A DNA stretch of 24,771 nt. It comes from an uncultured Oscillospiraceae bacterium (GTDB lineage Bacteria > Bacillota > Clostridia > Oscillospirales > Oscillospiraceae). Both the position numbers and the translations under genes were made by a program. Of the stretch, positions 1 through 7,489 are shown in pieces. Below the pieces are notes generated by a model. It saw only the letters and a program-made list of their open reading frames with translations. It made no database searches and was not told the DNA's origin. The DNA is taken from contig CAKTHW010000016.1 of NCBI GenBank assembly GCA_934565425.1, positions 1 through 24,771 on the forward strand, given 5' to 3'. Each line of letters starts with the position of its first letter. Position 1 is the first letter of the stretch.

Positions 1-335
1 GGTCCCACCACGAGCGAGGCAGCGGAGTCCTTCCTCAGGACGCGGCGGACAGGCCCGCGACGGCGTCCTTCCAGCCGGACTGCTCGCGGGCGTCGCCGGG
101 CTGGTTCACCTCGGCGAAGGCGACCTTCCCCTCGGCGTCGATCAGGAACGTCCCGCGCAGCGCCATGCCGGCCTTGTCGTTGAAGACGCCGTAGGCCTGG
201 GCGGTCGCGCCGTGCGGCCAGAAGTCCGACAGCAGCGAGAAGTCGTAGCCCTCCTGCTCCTTGAACGCCTTGAGGCTGAAGACCGGGTCGGTGCTCACGG
301 CGAGCACCCGGACGCCGGCATCGGTGTAGCCCGCC
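1..335 (-). other. Foreign GC-rich fragment: 3' half of an actinobacterial ahpE-type peroxiredoxin
   Basis: On the minus strand the translated segment contains LLSDFWPHG, AYGVFNDKAG, RGTFLIDAEG and VNQPGDAREQ. These closely resemble the C-terminal half of mycobacterial/actinobacterial AhpE one-Cys peroxiredoxins. The peroxidatic-cysteine half of that family is absent, so this piece alone could not be a peroxidase. Base composition and codon choice (almost all third positions G or C) differ sharply from everything after about position 350. Positions 1-34 lie beyond the stop codon and hold nothing I recognise. I infer that this piece does not belong to the same genome and was joined during library preparation or assembly. 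Confidence 0.75.
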
Positions 336-1252
336 AGCAGCACCCAGGTCTTCCCCTTTTCCGTGCCGCTGATGAGCTTGGTTTTTTTGTCCAGTTTGAT
401 CTGGTAGGACTTTTTGGGGTAATACTTAAAGGTACTGTTCCCTCTGGCCTTGATCTGGGTCAGCGCACCGTCGTAGACCGTCTTTCCACTGGCCGTGATC
501 ATCGCCATGCTGCCCTTGATGGCATTCTCCTTGGCCTGATCCACATATGTCCGTCCGCCGGTGCCTTCCGCGCTGGTCAGGTAAACAGCGGAGAGGTTGG
601 CCGACTGCATCACCTGCACCGACGCCTCTTTGGTCTGGGTCTGAATGGTCTCATCCTCCAGCACCATCCGCAGGGTCAGCTTCAGCGTGTACTGTCCCTG
701 TTCCGGTGTGGCCACAGCGTCCAGCGCCACGCCTTCCGTGGCGTCTATCCCGTCGGGGACCTTGTCCCCTGCCACATACAGCCGCTGGCCTTCCTGCAAC
801 TCACAGTTCAGCTTCAGCTGCTTGCTGTCCGCAGATGCCGGCAGGAAAAGGTAGTCCTGCTCGTCCACCTGCTGTACCCCGATCACTGTACTGCCCTGGG
901 AATAGCGGATGCTTTTCACCGGGAACTCCGCCAGCTCGGTGGGTCCCGTGGGTTCCGTCGGCTCGGTAGGTTCGGTCGGTTCCGTTGGGTCAGTCGGGTC
1001 CGTTCCCGCCTCTTGCCCTGGGTCAGTGGGTGTCGTTGTCCCATTGGTTGTTTCTTGCGGTTCTGTGTCCTTTCCCGGTTCCGTCTCCGGGTCGGACGCG
1101 GCTTTTCCACTGCTGTCGGAGGGTTCCGTTCCCTCCACGGCCGCCGCCTGAACCGTCCCCTCTGCCCCTTCCGTCGCCAAGATAGGAACGGGCAGGAGTG
1201 AACTGCTCAGGCATACCGCCAACAGCAGTGCAAGCACTCGTTTTCTGTTCAT
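35..1252 (-). pseudogene. CotH-like spore coat/kinase family protein, truncated and fused in frame to foreign peroxiredoxin sequence
   Basis: Start chosen at the ATG at 1252, which has a GGGAG ribosome-binding site and begins a clear signal peptide (MNRKRVLALLLAVCLSSS). Then comes a low-complexity Ser/Thr/Glu/Pro linker with P-T-E and P-T-D repeats, a beta-rich segment, and a CotH-like core: KARGNSTFKYYPKKSYQIKLDKKT followed by WVLLAGYTD, split here only for reading. CotH family proteins are atypical kinases of spore coat proteins or secreted homologues. They normally continue for 200 or more residues after the WVLLA element with the catalytic part. Here the reading frame passes at about positions 312-345 into peroxiredoxin sequence and ends with TGA. 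The true 3' end of cotH is therefore missing from this window. The secreted, linker-bearing form suggests a surface rather than a coat protein. Confidence 0.75.
935..1002. repeat. Short tandem repeat encoding Pro-Thr-Glu/Asp linker
   Basis: Imperfect 9-base units encode successive P-T-E and P-T-D triplets in the secreted CotH-like protein. This looks like an extracellular spacer between the export signal and the folded domain, and its copy number could vary by slippage. Confidence 0.7.
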
Positions 1253-1329
1253 AAGTTCTCCCTTCTGCGTTGCTTTGCACAGTTTGCATAAAGTACACGC
1301 GCCAACTTTGACGCAAACTGTCATTTTAT

Positions 1330-1358
1330 AGTATATCATGTTCCACTTCATCTGAAAA
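1330..1358 (-). promoter_or_regulatory. Sigma-A-type promoter of the cotH-like gene, extended -10
   Basis: Read on the minus strand: -35 TTTTCA, 17-base spacer, TGA immediately before -10 TATACT (an extended -10 element). It lies 78 bases upstream of the chosen start codon. Confidence 0.6.
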
Positions 1359-1457
1359 GAGGGTGCGGAAAATTATTGTATTTTTTTCATATTTAGTATC
1401 ATGTTCCTGCCACTCCCTTCCCTCACGCCTGTTCCTCTTCCCCAATCCGCAAGGGTG

Positions 1458-1466
1458 TGCTAGAAT
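1458..1466 (+). promoter_or_regulatory. Extended -10 promoter of the phospholipase D-like gene
   Basis: TGC followed by TAGAAT, 37 bases upstream of the start codon. The -35 region is poor (TTCCCC), so the TG extension probably carries recognition. Confidence 0.45.
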
Positions 1467-1503
1467 AGAGTTACTTTTTCCGCTATTGCTTGGAGGGATG
1501 GAA

Positions 1504-2910
1504 ATGAAGAAAGGTATCCTGGCGCTGCTGCTCCTCTTGCTCTGTTACCTGCTCATCGGCAGCATCGCACCCTACACCAGTCAGCCCACCCCCTCTGCCC
1601 AGACCCAGGACAGCTTTCAGGCTTCGGACTGCTACGGGGAGGGTACCGGCAGCGACCGCGCTGCCATCATTGATGACAACCAGGCCGCTCTGGAACTGCG
1701 ACTACAGATGATCGCCCACGCCCAGGAGCAGCTCATCCTGTCCACCTTCGACTTCCGTTCCGACGAGGCAGGCACCGACCTGCTGGCAGCCCTGCTGGAC
1801 GCCGGAGAACGTGGGGTGCAGGTGCGCCTGCTGGTGGATGGGTTCAGCGCCTTCCTGCGCATGGAGCGCAACCCGCTGTTCTACGCCCTGTCCAGCCACC
1901 CCAACATCGAGATCCGGGTATACAACCCCATCCAGCTCTGGAAACCTTGGAATCTCATGGGACGTCTCCACGACAAGTACCTCATCGCCGACCACACCGC
2001 CTACCTGCTGGGCGGCCGCAACTGCTTCAACTCCTTCCTGGGCAGCTACGGCGGCGGGCAGAACCGAGACCGGGATGTGCTGGTGTACAACGCAGGGAAC
2101 GCCACGGACAGCTCCCTGTACCAGGTGGAGGACTACTATCGCAGTGTCTCTGCCCTGGACTGCTGCAAGCTGTTCCACGACGACGAGGCACTGGCAGAGC
2201 GTTCCTCCGTCCAAGAGGCGCGGGAGACCCTGCACCAGCGACTGGCAGAGCTGAAAACCCGCTACCCCACCTGCTATGCCGCCTCCTGTGACTACGCCGC
2301 CACCACACAGCCCACCCGGAAGATCACCCTGCTGTCCAACCCCACTCAGGTGGCAGTGAAGGAACCGGTGCTGTTCTACCAGCTGATGGAGCTGTGCAAG
2401 AGCGCGAAAAAACAGGTCATCCTCCACACCCCCTACGTCATCGCCAACGACTGGATGACAGAACAGCTGAGCCAGATCGGTTCCAAGGGACAGATTTTGC
2501 TCAACTCCGCCGCCACCAACGGCAACCCCTTCGCCTCCAGTGATTATGTCCGACACAAACAGGAACTGGTGGACACCGGACTGGAGATCCACGAGTATAT
2601 CGGTGACATCTCCTACCACGGCAAGAGCATCGCCATCGACGACCGCTTGGCCATCGTCGGCTCCTTCAACATGGATATGCGCAGCACCTACCTGGACACG
2701 GAACTGATGCTGGTCATCGACAGCCTGGAGGTCACCCAAGAGCTGAAAACCTCTATGGACGCCCTGGACGCACAAGCCGCCGTGGTAAAGGACGTAGACC
2801 ACTATCGTTCCCTCCCCGACGGGATGGCAGAGCCTAGCCTGTCCACGAGCAAACGGGTGGTGCAGTTCTTGACCGGCTGGGCGTTGGAGCTGGGACGGTT
2901 CCTGCTATAA
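1504..2910 (+). CDS. Membrane-anchored phospholipase D superfamily protein (cardiolipin synthase-like)
   Basis: 468 residues. The ATG at 1504 is preferred over the one at 1498 because the GGAGGG ribosome-binding site at 1492-1497 directly abuts the earlier ATG. The N-terminus (KKGILALLLLLLCYLLIG) is a signal anchor. Two HKD catalytic motifs are intact: HDKYLIAD at about residues 156-163, and HGKSIAID at about 372-379 followed by VGSFNMDMRS. Two HKD motifs form one active site using a phosphohistidine intermediate in phospholipase D, cardiolipin synthase and related phosphodiesterases. It most resembles the secreted or anchored PLD-family proteins of Clostridia. It lacks the paired N-terminal membrane helices of a standard cardiolipin synthase, so the substrate could be phospholipid or another phosphodiester. 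Monocistronic, with its own promoter and terminator. Confidence 0.85.
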   Translation: MKKGILALLLLLLCYLLIGSIAPYTSQPTPSAQTQDSFQASDCYGEGTGSDRAAIIDDNQAALELRLQMIAHAQEQLILSTFDFRSDEAGTDLLAALLDAGERGVQVRLLVDGFSAFLRMERNPLFYALSSHPNIEIRVYNPIQLWKPWNLMGRLHDKYLIADHTAYLLGGRNCFNSFLGSYGGGQNRDRDVLVYNAGNATDSSLYQVEDYYRSVSALDCCKLFHDDEALAERSSVQEARETLHQRLAELKTRYPTCYAASCDYAATTQPTRKITLLSNPTQVAVKEPVLFYQLMELCKSAKKQVILHTPYVIANDWMTEQLSQIGSKGQILLNSAATNGNPFASSDYVRHKQELVDTGLEIHEYIGDISYHGKSIAIDDRLAIVGSFNMDMRSTYLDTELMLVIDSLEVTQELKTSMDALDAQAAVVKDVDHYRSLPDGMAEPSLSTSKRVVQFLTGWALELGRFLL

Positions 2911-2913
2911 CGC

Positions 2914-2945
2914 AAAAAATGCTGTCAGACTGACAGCATTTTTTT
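2914..2945. terminator. Bidirectional intrinsic terminator between the PLD-like gene and nhaC
   Basis: Perfect stem ATGCTGTCA/TGACAGCAT with a 3-base loop, flanked by an A-run and a T-run. It can end transcription from both convergent genes. Confidence 0.9.
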
Positions 2946-2950
2946 ACGCT

Positions 2951-4285
2951 CTATTTTCTTTTCCGATCCATCCACCAAGCATACACCCCCTGCCAGAGCA
3001 GCATAAACCAGAGCCAGAAGGCGAAGAGCATCCAGCCCAGCCCATGGACATCCAGCTGGCTGGTAGGCGTATAGGCGGCGATGCACCAGGGGATGAGGAC
3101 GGGGGCCAAGGTGCCGGCAAAGCTCATGTCTCTGGCGAAGACCTGATTCCCCAAGGTCTGGTAGTCGTCCTTCCGGACGGCATGGGTCAGGACGATGGCG
3201 ATGGTCTGGTTGCAGCCGATGGCGGCGGTGACGAAACCGGTGGCCAGGGTCTTCAGGTAGTTCTTCAGGTGACCGCCTCCGGTGTGGCCGCCCAGGTGAG
3301 CGGTCAGGTCGGTTCCTTCCACGATGCCTGCAATGGCGCAGCTGGAGGTGACGATGACGATGCTGGTGACCATGCTGGACAGGCCGCCGCCGTGGAGGAT
3401 AGCGGAGAGGGGTTCTGTCTCCGGCAGGTGGTAGCCAAAGACCATGGTTTTGGCCAGCTCCAGCACCGGCATCCCCTGGAAGAACACTGCCAGCAGGCAA
3501 GCCAAGATCATACTCACCGCCATGGCCAGCTTTACCGGCTTGCGCATCAAACAGAGGACAAAGACCACCACTGTAGGCAGCAGCACCACCGGACTCAAGT
3601 TGAACCCAGCCTCCAGCTGTTCCCCCAAACCGGTGGAGGCGGTGGACAAGGGAGAAAGGAAACTGCAGAACAAATAACCACCGCTGGCAGCCACGAAAGG
3701 CACCAGCATGGATTTCATGGTCATGGCCACGTTGTCATACAGTTCCGTCTCGGTCAGCGTGGACAGCAGAAGTAAGGAGGAGGACATGGGGCTGCACCGG
3801 TCGCCCACGTAGATGCCGCACAGGATCGCGCCGGCGGTCATGGGGATGCTCACCCCACCTGCCCGCGCCAGGGTCATCATGACCACCCCCATGGTGTTGG
3901 CGGTGCCAAAGCTGGTGCCCAGCAAAAAGCTCATGACAGCACAGAGCCAGAAGGTGCAGAGGAGAAAGACGTGGGGACGGATGACCGAAGCCCCCAGACG
4001 CACCAGGCAGGGGATGGCGCCGCAGGAGATCCAGCTGGCGGTGAGCAAACCGATGACCAAGAGCACCTGCACCACGATCCAGGCTTTTTTCAGCCCTTGC
4101 GCCAGCATATTCCCCACCTGTCTCCAAGTGCGGCCATGGCGCTTGGCGTCCAAGGTGAACAAGATCGCCCCTGCCATCAGTGCCCACCCCAAGTACAGAC
4201 CGAACACCGCAGCTCCCACCAACAGGAGCAGCAGGGCGATCACCGGGGCAAAGGGTTCTGCTTTCTCTCTCACGGCAATCTCCAT
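2951..4285 (-). CDS. nhaC: Na+/H+ antiporter, NhaC family
   Basis: 444 residues with about 11-12 hydrophobic segments. Family-typical elements are present: LGTSFGTANTMGVVMM, the GIYVGDRCSPMSSSLLL stretch that aligns with the GDKxSPLSDT region of NhaC transporters, and the C-terminal TAAIGCNQTIAIVLT. NhaC proteins exchange internal Na+ for H+; some homologues move organic acids (malate/lactate), so the substrate is not certain. The ATG at 4285 follows a GAGGGAAGGG ribosome-binding site. The upstream ATG at 4315 overlaps the -10 element and is rejected. The first helix begins near residue 14. Confidence 0.85.
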   Translation of the reverse strand: MEIAVREKAEPFAPVIALLLLLVGAAVFGLYLGWALMAGAILFTLDAKRHGRTWRQVGNMLAQGLKKAWIVVQVLLVIGLLTASWISCGAIPCLVRLGASVIRPHVFLLCTFWLCAVMSFLLGTSFGTANTMGVVMMTLARAGGVSIPMTAGAILCGIYVGDRCSPMSSSLLLLSTLTETELYDNVAMTMKSMLVPFVAASGGYLFCSFLSPLSTASTGLGEQLEAGFNLSPVVLLPTVVVFVLCLMRKPVKLAMAVSMILACLLAVFFQGMPVLELAKTMVFGYHLPETEPLSAILHGGGLSSMVTSIVIVTSSCAIAGIVEGTDLTAHLGGHTGGGHLKNYLKTLATGFVTAAIGCNQTIAIVLTHAVRKDDYQTLGNQVFARDMSFAGTLAPVLIPWCIAAYTPTSQLDVHGLGWMLFAFWLWFMLLWQGVYAWWMDRKRK

Positions 4286-4310
4286 CCCTTCCCTCTCATT
4301 TTCTCTGTTC

Positions 4311-4339
4311 AGCATATCATGTTTCCGTCTGCGGAGCAA
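4311..4339 (-). promoter_or_regulatory. Promoter of the nhaC-like gene, extended -10
   Basis: Minus strand: -35 TTGCTC, 17-base spacer ending in TGA, -10 TATGCT. It is 26 bases upstream of the start codon, and its ACATGATAT core matches the promoters at 1330 and 7339. Confidence 0.6.
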
Positions 4340-4353
4340 CCGACCACAGAAAA

Positions 4354-4382
4354 ACAGCCCTAGAAGTAACTTCTAGGGCTGT
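4354..4382 (-). terminator. Intrinsic terminator after the 4.4-kb lipoprotein gene
   Basis: 13-bp perfect stem ACAGCCCTAGAAG/CTTCTAGGGCTGT with a 3-base loop. On the minus strand it is followed by TTTTT. Confidence 0.9.
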
Positions 4383-4402
4383 AAAAGCACTGTATATCCA
4401 GC

Positions 4403-5047
4403 TCATTCCGCAACCATCAGGCTGCTCATCCAACTGTCCACCGCTTCCTGCACAGGGCCAGCATCGTTGTAACCGGCAGCGGCATCTGCGCTGTTCGTCA
4501 CCAGGAAGAGCAGGCTCTTGCCATTGGCTTCGGTGACAACGGCATCGGTCACGCTGGAATCCTCATTGCTGCCAGCCGTCCAGTGATACTGGGTACCTGC
4601 CCGACCTGCCACGGTGACATCCTTGGGTTCGCTAATGTCCGCGCCATTGGCGTATTCATCCATGAACGCTTCTGCGCCATGTCTGGTTTCAAAGCGGGCA
4701 CTGACGATGGTAGCGCAGCCGATCTGATAGATCAACTCATCTTCCGAGTTTTGGTTGTCTTCGGGCTGTTCTGCATCGTTCAAGAAGGCGCCGGTGAGGA
4801 AGCCAGTCTTGCTGACCTGGTTGGCAGCGGTTTTTTCATCGGGCAGGTTCTCCGAGGTGGATGCAGCAGCGGCGGATGCAGAGGCATCAGCCTGTTCGGG
4901 CTCCGACTGGGTGGGTTCTGTCTGGGGGACAGAGGCGCTGACAGCGGGAGCGGGGGTGCTGCTGGCGGCGGGGGTGTTCTGGGAACAGCCCACCAGCAGG
5001 CAGAGCATAGAAACGGCCAAAATGGCACTGAGCAGTTTTTTCATCAT
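4403..5047 (-). CDS. Lipoprotein of unknown function
   Basis: 214 residues. The N-terminus MMKKLLSAILAVSMLCLLVGCSQ is a lipoprotein signal peptide with lipobox LVGC. It is followed by about 60 residues of Ser/Ala/Pro/Glu linker and a C-terminal globular domain of about 120 residues (YQIGCATIVSARF ... VDSWMSSLMVAE). The end resembles that of the lipoprotein at 14707-15396 (an exposed ...TYQDVFSNLRLED tail after a beta strand), suggesting a common small beta-rich sensor or binding fold. I do not recognise the family. The ATG at 5047 has AGGA eight bases upstream. It is transcribed divergently from the flavoprotein gene and ends in a strong terminator, so it is probably monocistronic. Confidence 0.8.
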   Translation of the reverse strand: MMKKLLSAILAVSMLCLLVGCSQNTPAASSTPAPAVSASVPQTEPTQSEPEQADASASAAAASTSENLPDEKTAANQVSKTGFLTGAFLNDAEQPEDNQNSEDELIYQIGCATIVSARFETRHGAEAFMDEYANGADISEPKDVTVAGRAGTQYHWTAGSNEDSSVTDAVVTEANGKSLLFLVTNSADAAAGYNDAGPVQEAVDSWMSSLMVAE

Positions 5048-5172
5048 GTTAGGATTCCTTTCTGTCGTACAGGGTTGGGTTCCTCTCTCTTGTCCCCTTA
5101 CTTTAATGCACCACCCTGCTTCTGTCAAGGGCTTTTGCCAGCATCCCCCTTTCCCTCCCGCCTCTTTTCCAG

Positions 5173-5178
5173 TATAAT
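5173..5178 (+). promoter_or_regulatory. -10 element of the flavoprotein gene promoter
   Basis: Consensus TATAAT, 34 bases upstream of the start codon. The hexamer at the expected -35 spacing (TTTCCC) is weak. Confidence 0.5.
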
Positions 5179-5211
5179 AGGGGGCAATGGAATGAAAAGG
5201 AGTCCGATTCT

Positions 5212-6426
5212 ATGGAACTTGCGATCATCGGCGGCGGTGCTGCCGGAATGATGGCCGCTCTGACGGCGGCGGAATGGGTGGATGGCACGGTCACCCTGTT
5301 GGAACGACAGAGCCGTCTGGGGCGAAAGCTGCTGGCCACTGGCAACGGCCGGTGCAACCTGAGCAACCTGACCTGCGCCCCCAGCAACTATCACGGCGGC
5401 CACCCGGACTTTGTCCGTCCCGCTCTGGACGCCTTCGGGGTGGCAGACACCTTGGACTTTTTCCGCCAGCGCGGTCTGCTGACCGTCTCCGAACCGGACG
5501 GGAAGTGCTACCCCTACTCCGACCAGGCCAACAGCGTCCTGGACACCTTGCGCCTGGCGTTGGATGCCGCTGGTGTGGCGGTGCGGACGGACTGGTCGGT
5601 GGATGCCATCCGGCCGGGGAAATCTGGCGGGTTCACCCTCATCGGTCCTGCCGGTTCTTTGTGGGCGGATCGGGTCATCCTCACTGCCGGCGGTGCTGCT
5701 GCGCCCAAGCTGGGGGGCACCAAGTCAGGTTATCAGCTGGCTAAGACCCTGGGCCACAAGTGTACCCGCCTGCATCCCTCCCTGGTGCAGCTGAACACCG
5801 ACCCCACCTGGCCGAAATCCCTGAAGGGCGTGCGGGCAGACGCGGTAGTGCGGCTGCTGATGGGGCAGGAACTGGTGGCGGAGGAAACGGGACAGGTGCA
5901 GTTCACCGACTACGGGGTCAGTGGGCCGGTCATCTTCCAGCTCTCTCGGGTTGCCGTGACCGCAGAAGCGCCGGTGACGTTATCGTTGGATCTTCTGCCC
6001 ACCGTTTCTCAAGCAGAGCTGGTTGAGCTGCTGGCACAGCGCCAGGCACAGTGTCCCGAGCTGACCCTGGAAAACCTCTTGACGGGGATGCTCCACAACC
6101 GGTTGGGGCGGACGGTCATCCGCTACGGCGGCCGAAAGCTAGGAGACCCTGTGTTGGATCTGACCCGGAAAAACCTGACCGCCATCGCCAAAAACGTCAA
6201 GGATTTCCGCCTGCCGGTGACTGGCGACCAGGGGTTAGAGCACGCCCAAGTCACCGCCGGTGGGTTGGACACCACACACTTTGACCCGGAGACCTTGGAG
6301 AGCCGTCGCTGTCCTGGATTCTACGCCGCCGGCGAAGTGCTGGACGTGGACGGGGACTGCGGAGGGTTCAACCTGCAGTGGGCTTGGTCCAGCGGGCATT
6401 TGGCCGGGTTACTGCAGCACCGATAA
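5212..6426 (+). CDS. FAD-dependent oxidoreductase, HI0933/YhiN/BaiN family
   Basis: 404 residues, the usual length for this family. The N-terminal dinucleotide-binding motif IIGGGAAGMMAA begins at residue 4. GRKLLATGNGRCNLSN follows near residue 40, and the C-terminal DGDCGGFNLQWAWSSG FAD-contacting segment is intact. The family includes BaiN, which reduces bile-acid intermediates in Clostridium scindens, but most members are of unknown substrate and the bile-acid role cannot be read from sequence. The start follows AAAGGAG with nine bases spacing. It has its own promoter and a terminator shared with the convergent Sel1-repeat gene. Confidence 0.9.
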   Translation: MELAIIGGGAAGMMAALTAAEWVDGTVTLLERQSRLGRKLLATGNGRCNLSNLTCAPSNYHGGHPDFVRPALDAFGVADTLDFFRQRGLLTVSEPDGKCYPYSDQANSVLDTLRLALDAAGVAVRTDWSVDAIRPGKSGGFTLIGPAGSLWADRVILTAGGAAAPKLGGTKSGYQLAKTLGHKCTRLHPSLVQLNTDPTWPKSLKGVRADAVVRLLMGQELVAEETGQVQFTDYGVSGPVIFQLSRVAVTAEAPVTLSLDLLPTVSQAELVELLAQRQAQCPELTLENLLTGMLHNRLGRTVIRYGGRKLGDPVLDLTRKNLTAIAKNVKDFRLPVTGDQGLEHAQVTAGGLDTTHFDPETLESRRCPGFYAAGEVLDVDGDCGGFNLQWAWSSGHLAGLLQHR

Positions 6427-6430
6427 CAGA

Positions 6431-6463
6431 AAAACACGCAGTCTTATGGACTGCGTGTTTTTT
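6431..6463. terminator. Bidirectional terminator between the flavoprotein and Sel1-repeat genes
   Basis: Stem ACACGCAGTC/GACTGCGTGT with loop TTATG, A-run before and T-run after. It serves both convergent genes. Confidence 0.9.
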
Positions 6464-6475
6464 CAATAGAGTATC

Positions 6476-7297
6476 TCAATACTCGTCGTCATCATCATAG
6501 TCTTCAAAGCTGTTGAGATAAGCCTCGAACTGATCCAGCATCCCGTTCAGGCCATTCACCTCTCGCATCTGCTTTTCTACGTTGATGTCATGCTCTACCA
6601 GCTCTACCAGCTGCTCTGCGTCCACGGAACCGTTTTCCGCCGCTCTGCGCAGGTAGCTCACAGACAGGTACAGGTCACGATCCACCCGGTTGCCCAGGTA
6701 GTGCTGCAAGCCCAGGAAATACAGTGCCTCCGGCCAGTTCTGTTCTGCCGCAGCGTCTACCCATTTCAGGGCCTGCTTGGTGCTCTCGTCCAAGCCGTTG
6801 CCAAAGAAATAGCACATACCCAGGGCAAACTGCGCCATGGGGTCGCCGTTCTCTGCCGCCTGACGGTAGCAGGTGATGGCCTGCTCCTGGTTCTTCTCCA
6901 CACCGATGCCCTGTTCGTAGAACATCCCCAGATAGGCCAGTGCGTTCATATCCTCCGGGTCACCGTGGATGGCGTTCCACAGGCAGTCCATGGCCTTAGC
7001 AGGGTCTTTGTCCACACCCAGGCCGTAGGCATACTGCAAAGCCACCCGCGTCCACGCATAGGTCAATCCCTTCTTGGCCGCCTGATTCCACCAGGACAGA
7101 GAGGTCACATAGTCCTGCGCCTGGAAATAGGCGTGTGCCAGGGCGTACTGGGCTCTGGGGTCGCCTTCCATAGCGGCGTCCTGATACTTGGACACAGCTT
7201 CCCGCAGCATGGCTTCCCGTTCCCGTTTCAGCTCTTCCTTTTTCTCCTCGATCTCCAGCTTCTGTTCTGCATTGTTGAAGAGGTCGTTTTCCATCAT
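6476..7297 (-). CDS. Sel1-like repeat (tetratricopeptide-type) protein
   Basis: 273 residues and no export signal, so cytoplasmic. An N-terminal charged coiled coil (about residues 8-40, rich in E and K) is followed by about five Sel1 repeats between residues 45 and 235, with the usual A-x-x-x-L-G-x-x-Y-x-x-G pattern (for example LAYLGMFYEQGIGVEKN and FALGMCYFFGNGLDES). The tail is very acidic, ending DYDDDDEY. Sel1 repeats form alpha-solenoid scaffolds for protein-protein contacts; the partner is unknown. It diverges from the serpin gene, with about 190 bases between the two starts. Confidence 0.9.
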   Translation of the reverse strand: MMENDLFNNAEQKLEIEEKKEELKREREAMLREAVSKYQDAAMEGDPRAQYALAHAYFQAQDYVTSLSWWNQAAKKGLTYAWTRVALQYAYGLGVDKDPAKAMDCLWNAIHGDPEDMNALAYLGMFYEQGIGVEKNQEQAITCYRQAAENGDPMAQFALGMCYFFGNGLDESTKQALKWVDAAAEQNWPEALYFLGLQHYLGNRVDRDLYLSVSYLRRAAENGSVDAEQLVELVEHDINVEKQMREVNGLNGMLDQFEAYLNSFEDYDDDDEY

Positions 7298-7338
7298 ATC
7301 GTTTCACTTCCTTTGATTTCATTTTCGCTTAGAATCTT

Positions 7339-7367
7339 AGTATATCATGTTCGTTTGGGAAAGGAAA
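7339..7367 (-). promoter_or_regulatory. Promoter of the Sel1-repeat gene, extended -10
   Basis: Minus strand: TGA directly before -10 TATACT, with a weak -35 TTTCCT 17 bases further upstream. The core GAACATGATATACTA is identical to the cotH-like promoter at 1330. Confidence 0.55.
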
Positions 7368-7388
7368 GCCTGGGTTTCTCCCTTTTCA

Positions 7389-7417
7389 TTGTGCTGCCCG
7401 GGAAAGTATGTTACACT
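7389..7417 (+). promoter_or_regulatory. Promoter of the serpin gene
   Basis: -35 TTGTGC, 17-base spacer ending TGT, -10 TACACT, 73 bases upstream of the start codon. It is a moderate match helped by the TG extension. Confidence 0.45.
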
Positions 7418-7489
7418 GGGCGGACAAGAGGCAACGCCGACACAGGGGAATGGACGTTCCCGTTTCCCCGCTGGAAAAGGAGGTATTTT

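Noticed and set aside
212..1201. Long plus-strand open frame opposite the CotH-like gene, and similar long antisense frames opposite PLD, LAL, serpin and fusion genes
   Set aside because: GC-rich codon bias on one strand leaves the opposite strand open. They lack ribosome-binding sites, recognisable domains and sensible composition (His/Gln/Val or Arg/Pro runs).
2951..4315. Longer start for the NhaC-like protein (MLNREN...)
   Set aside because: The ATG overlaps the -10 hexamer and has no ribosome-binding site, while the ATG at 4285 has a strong one.
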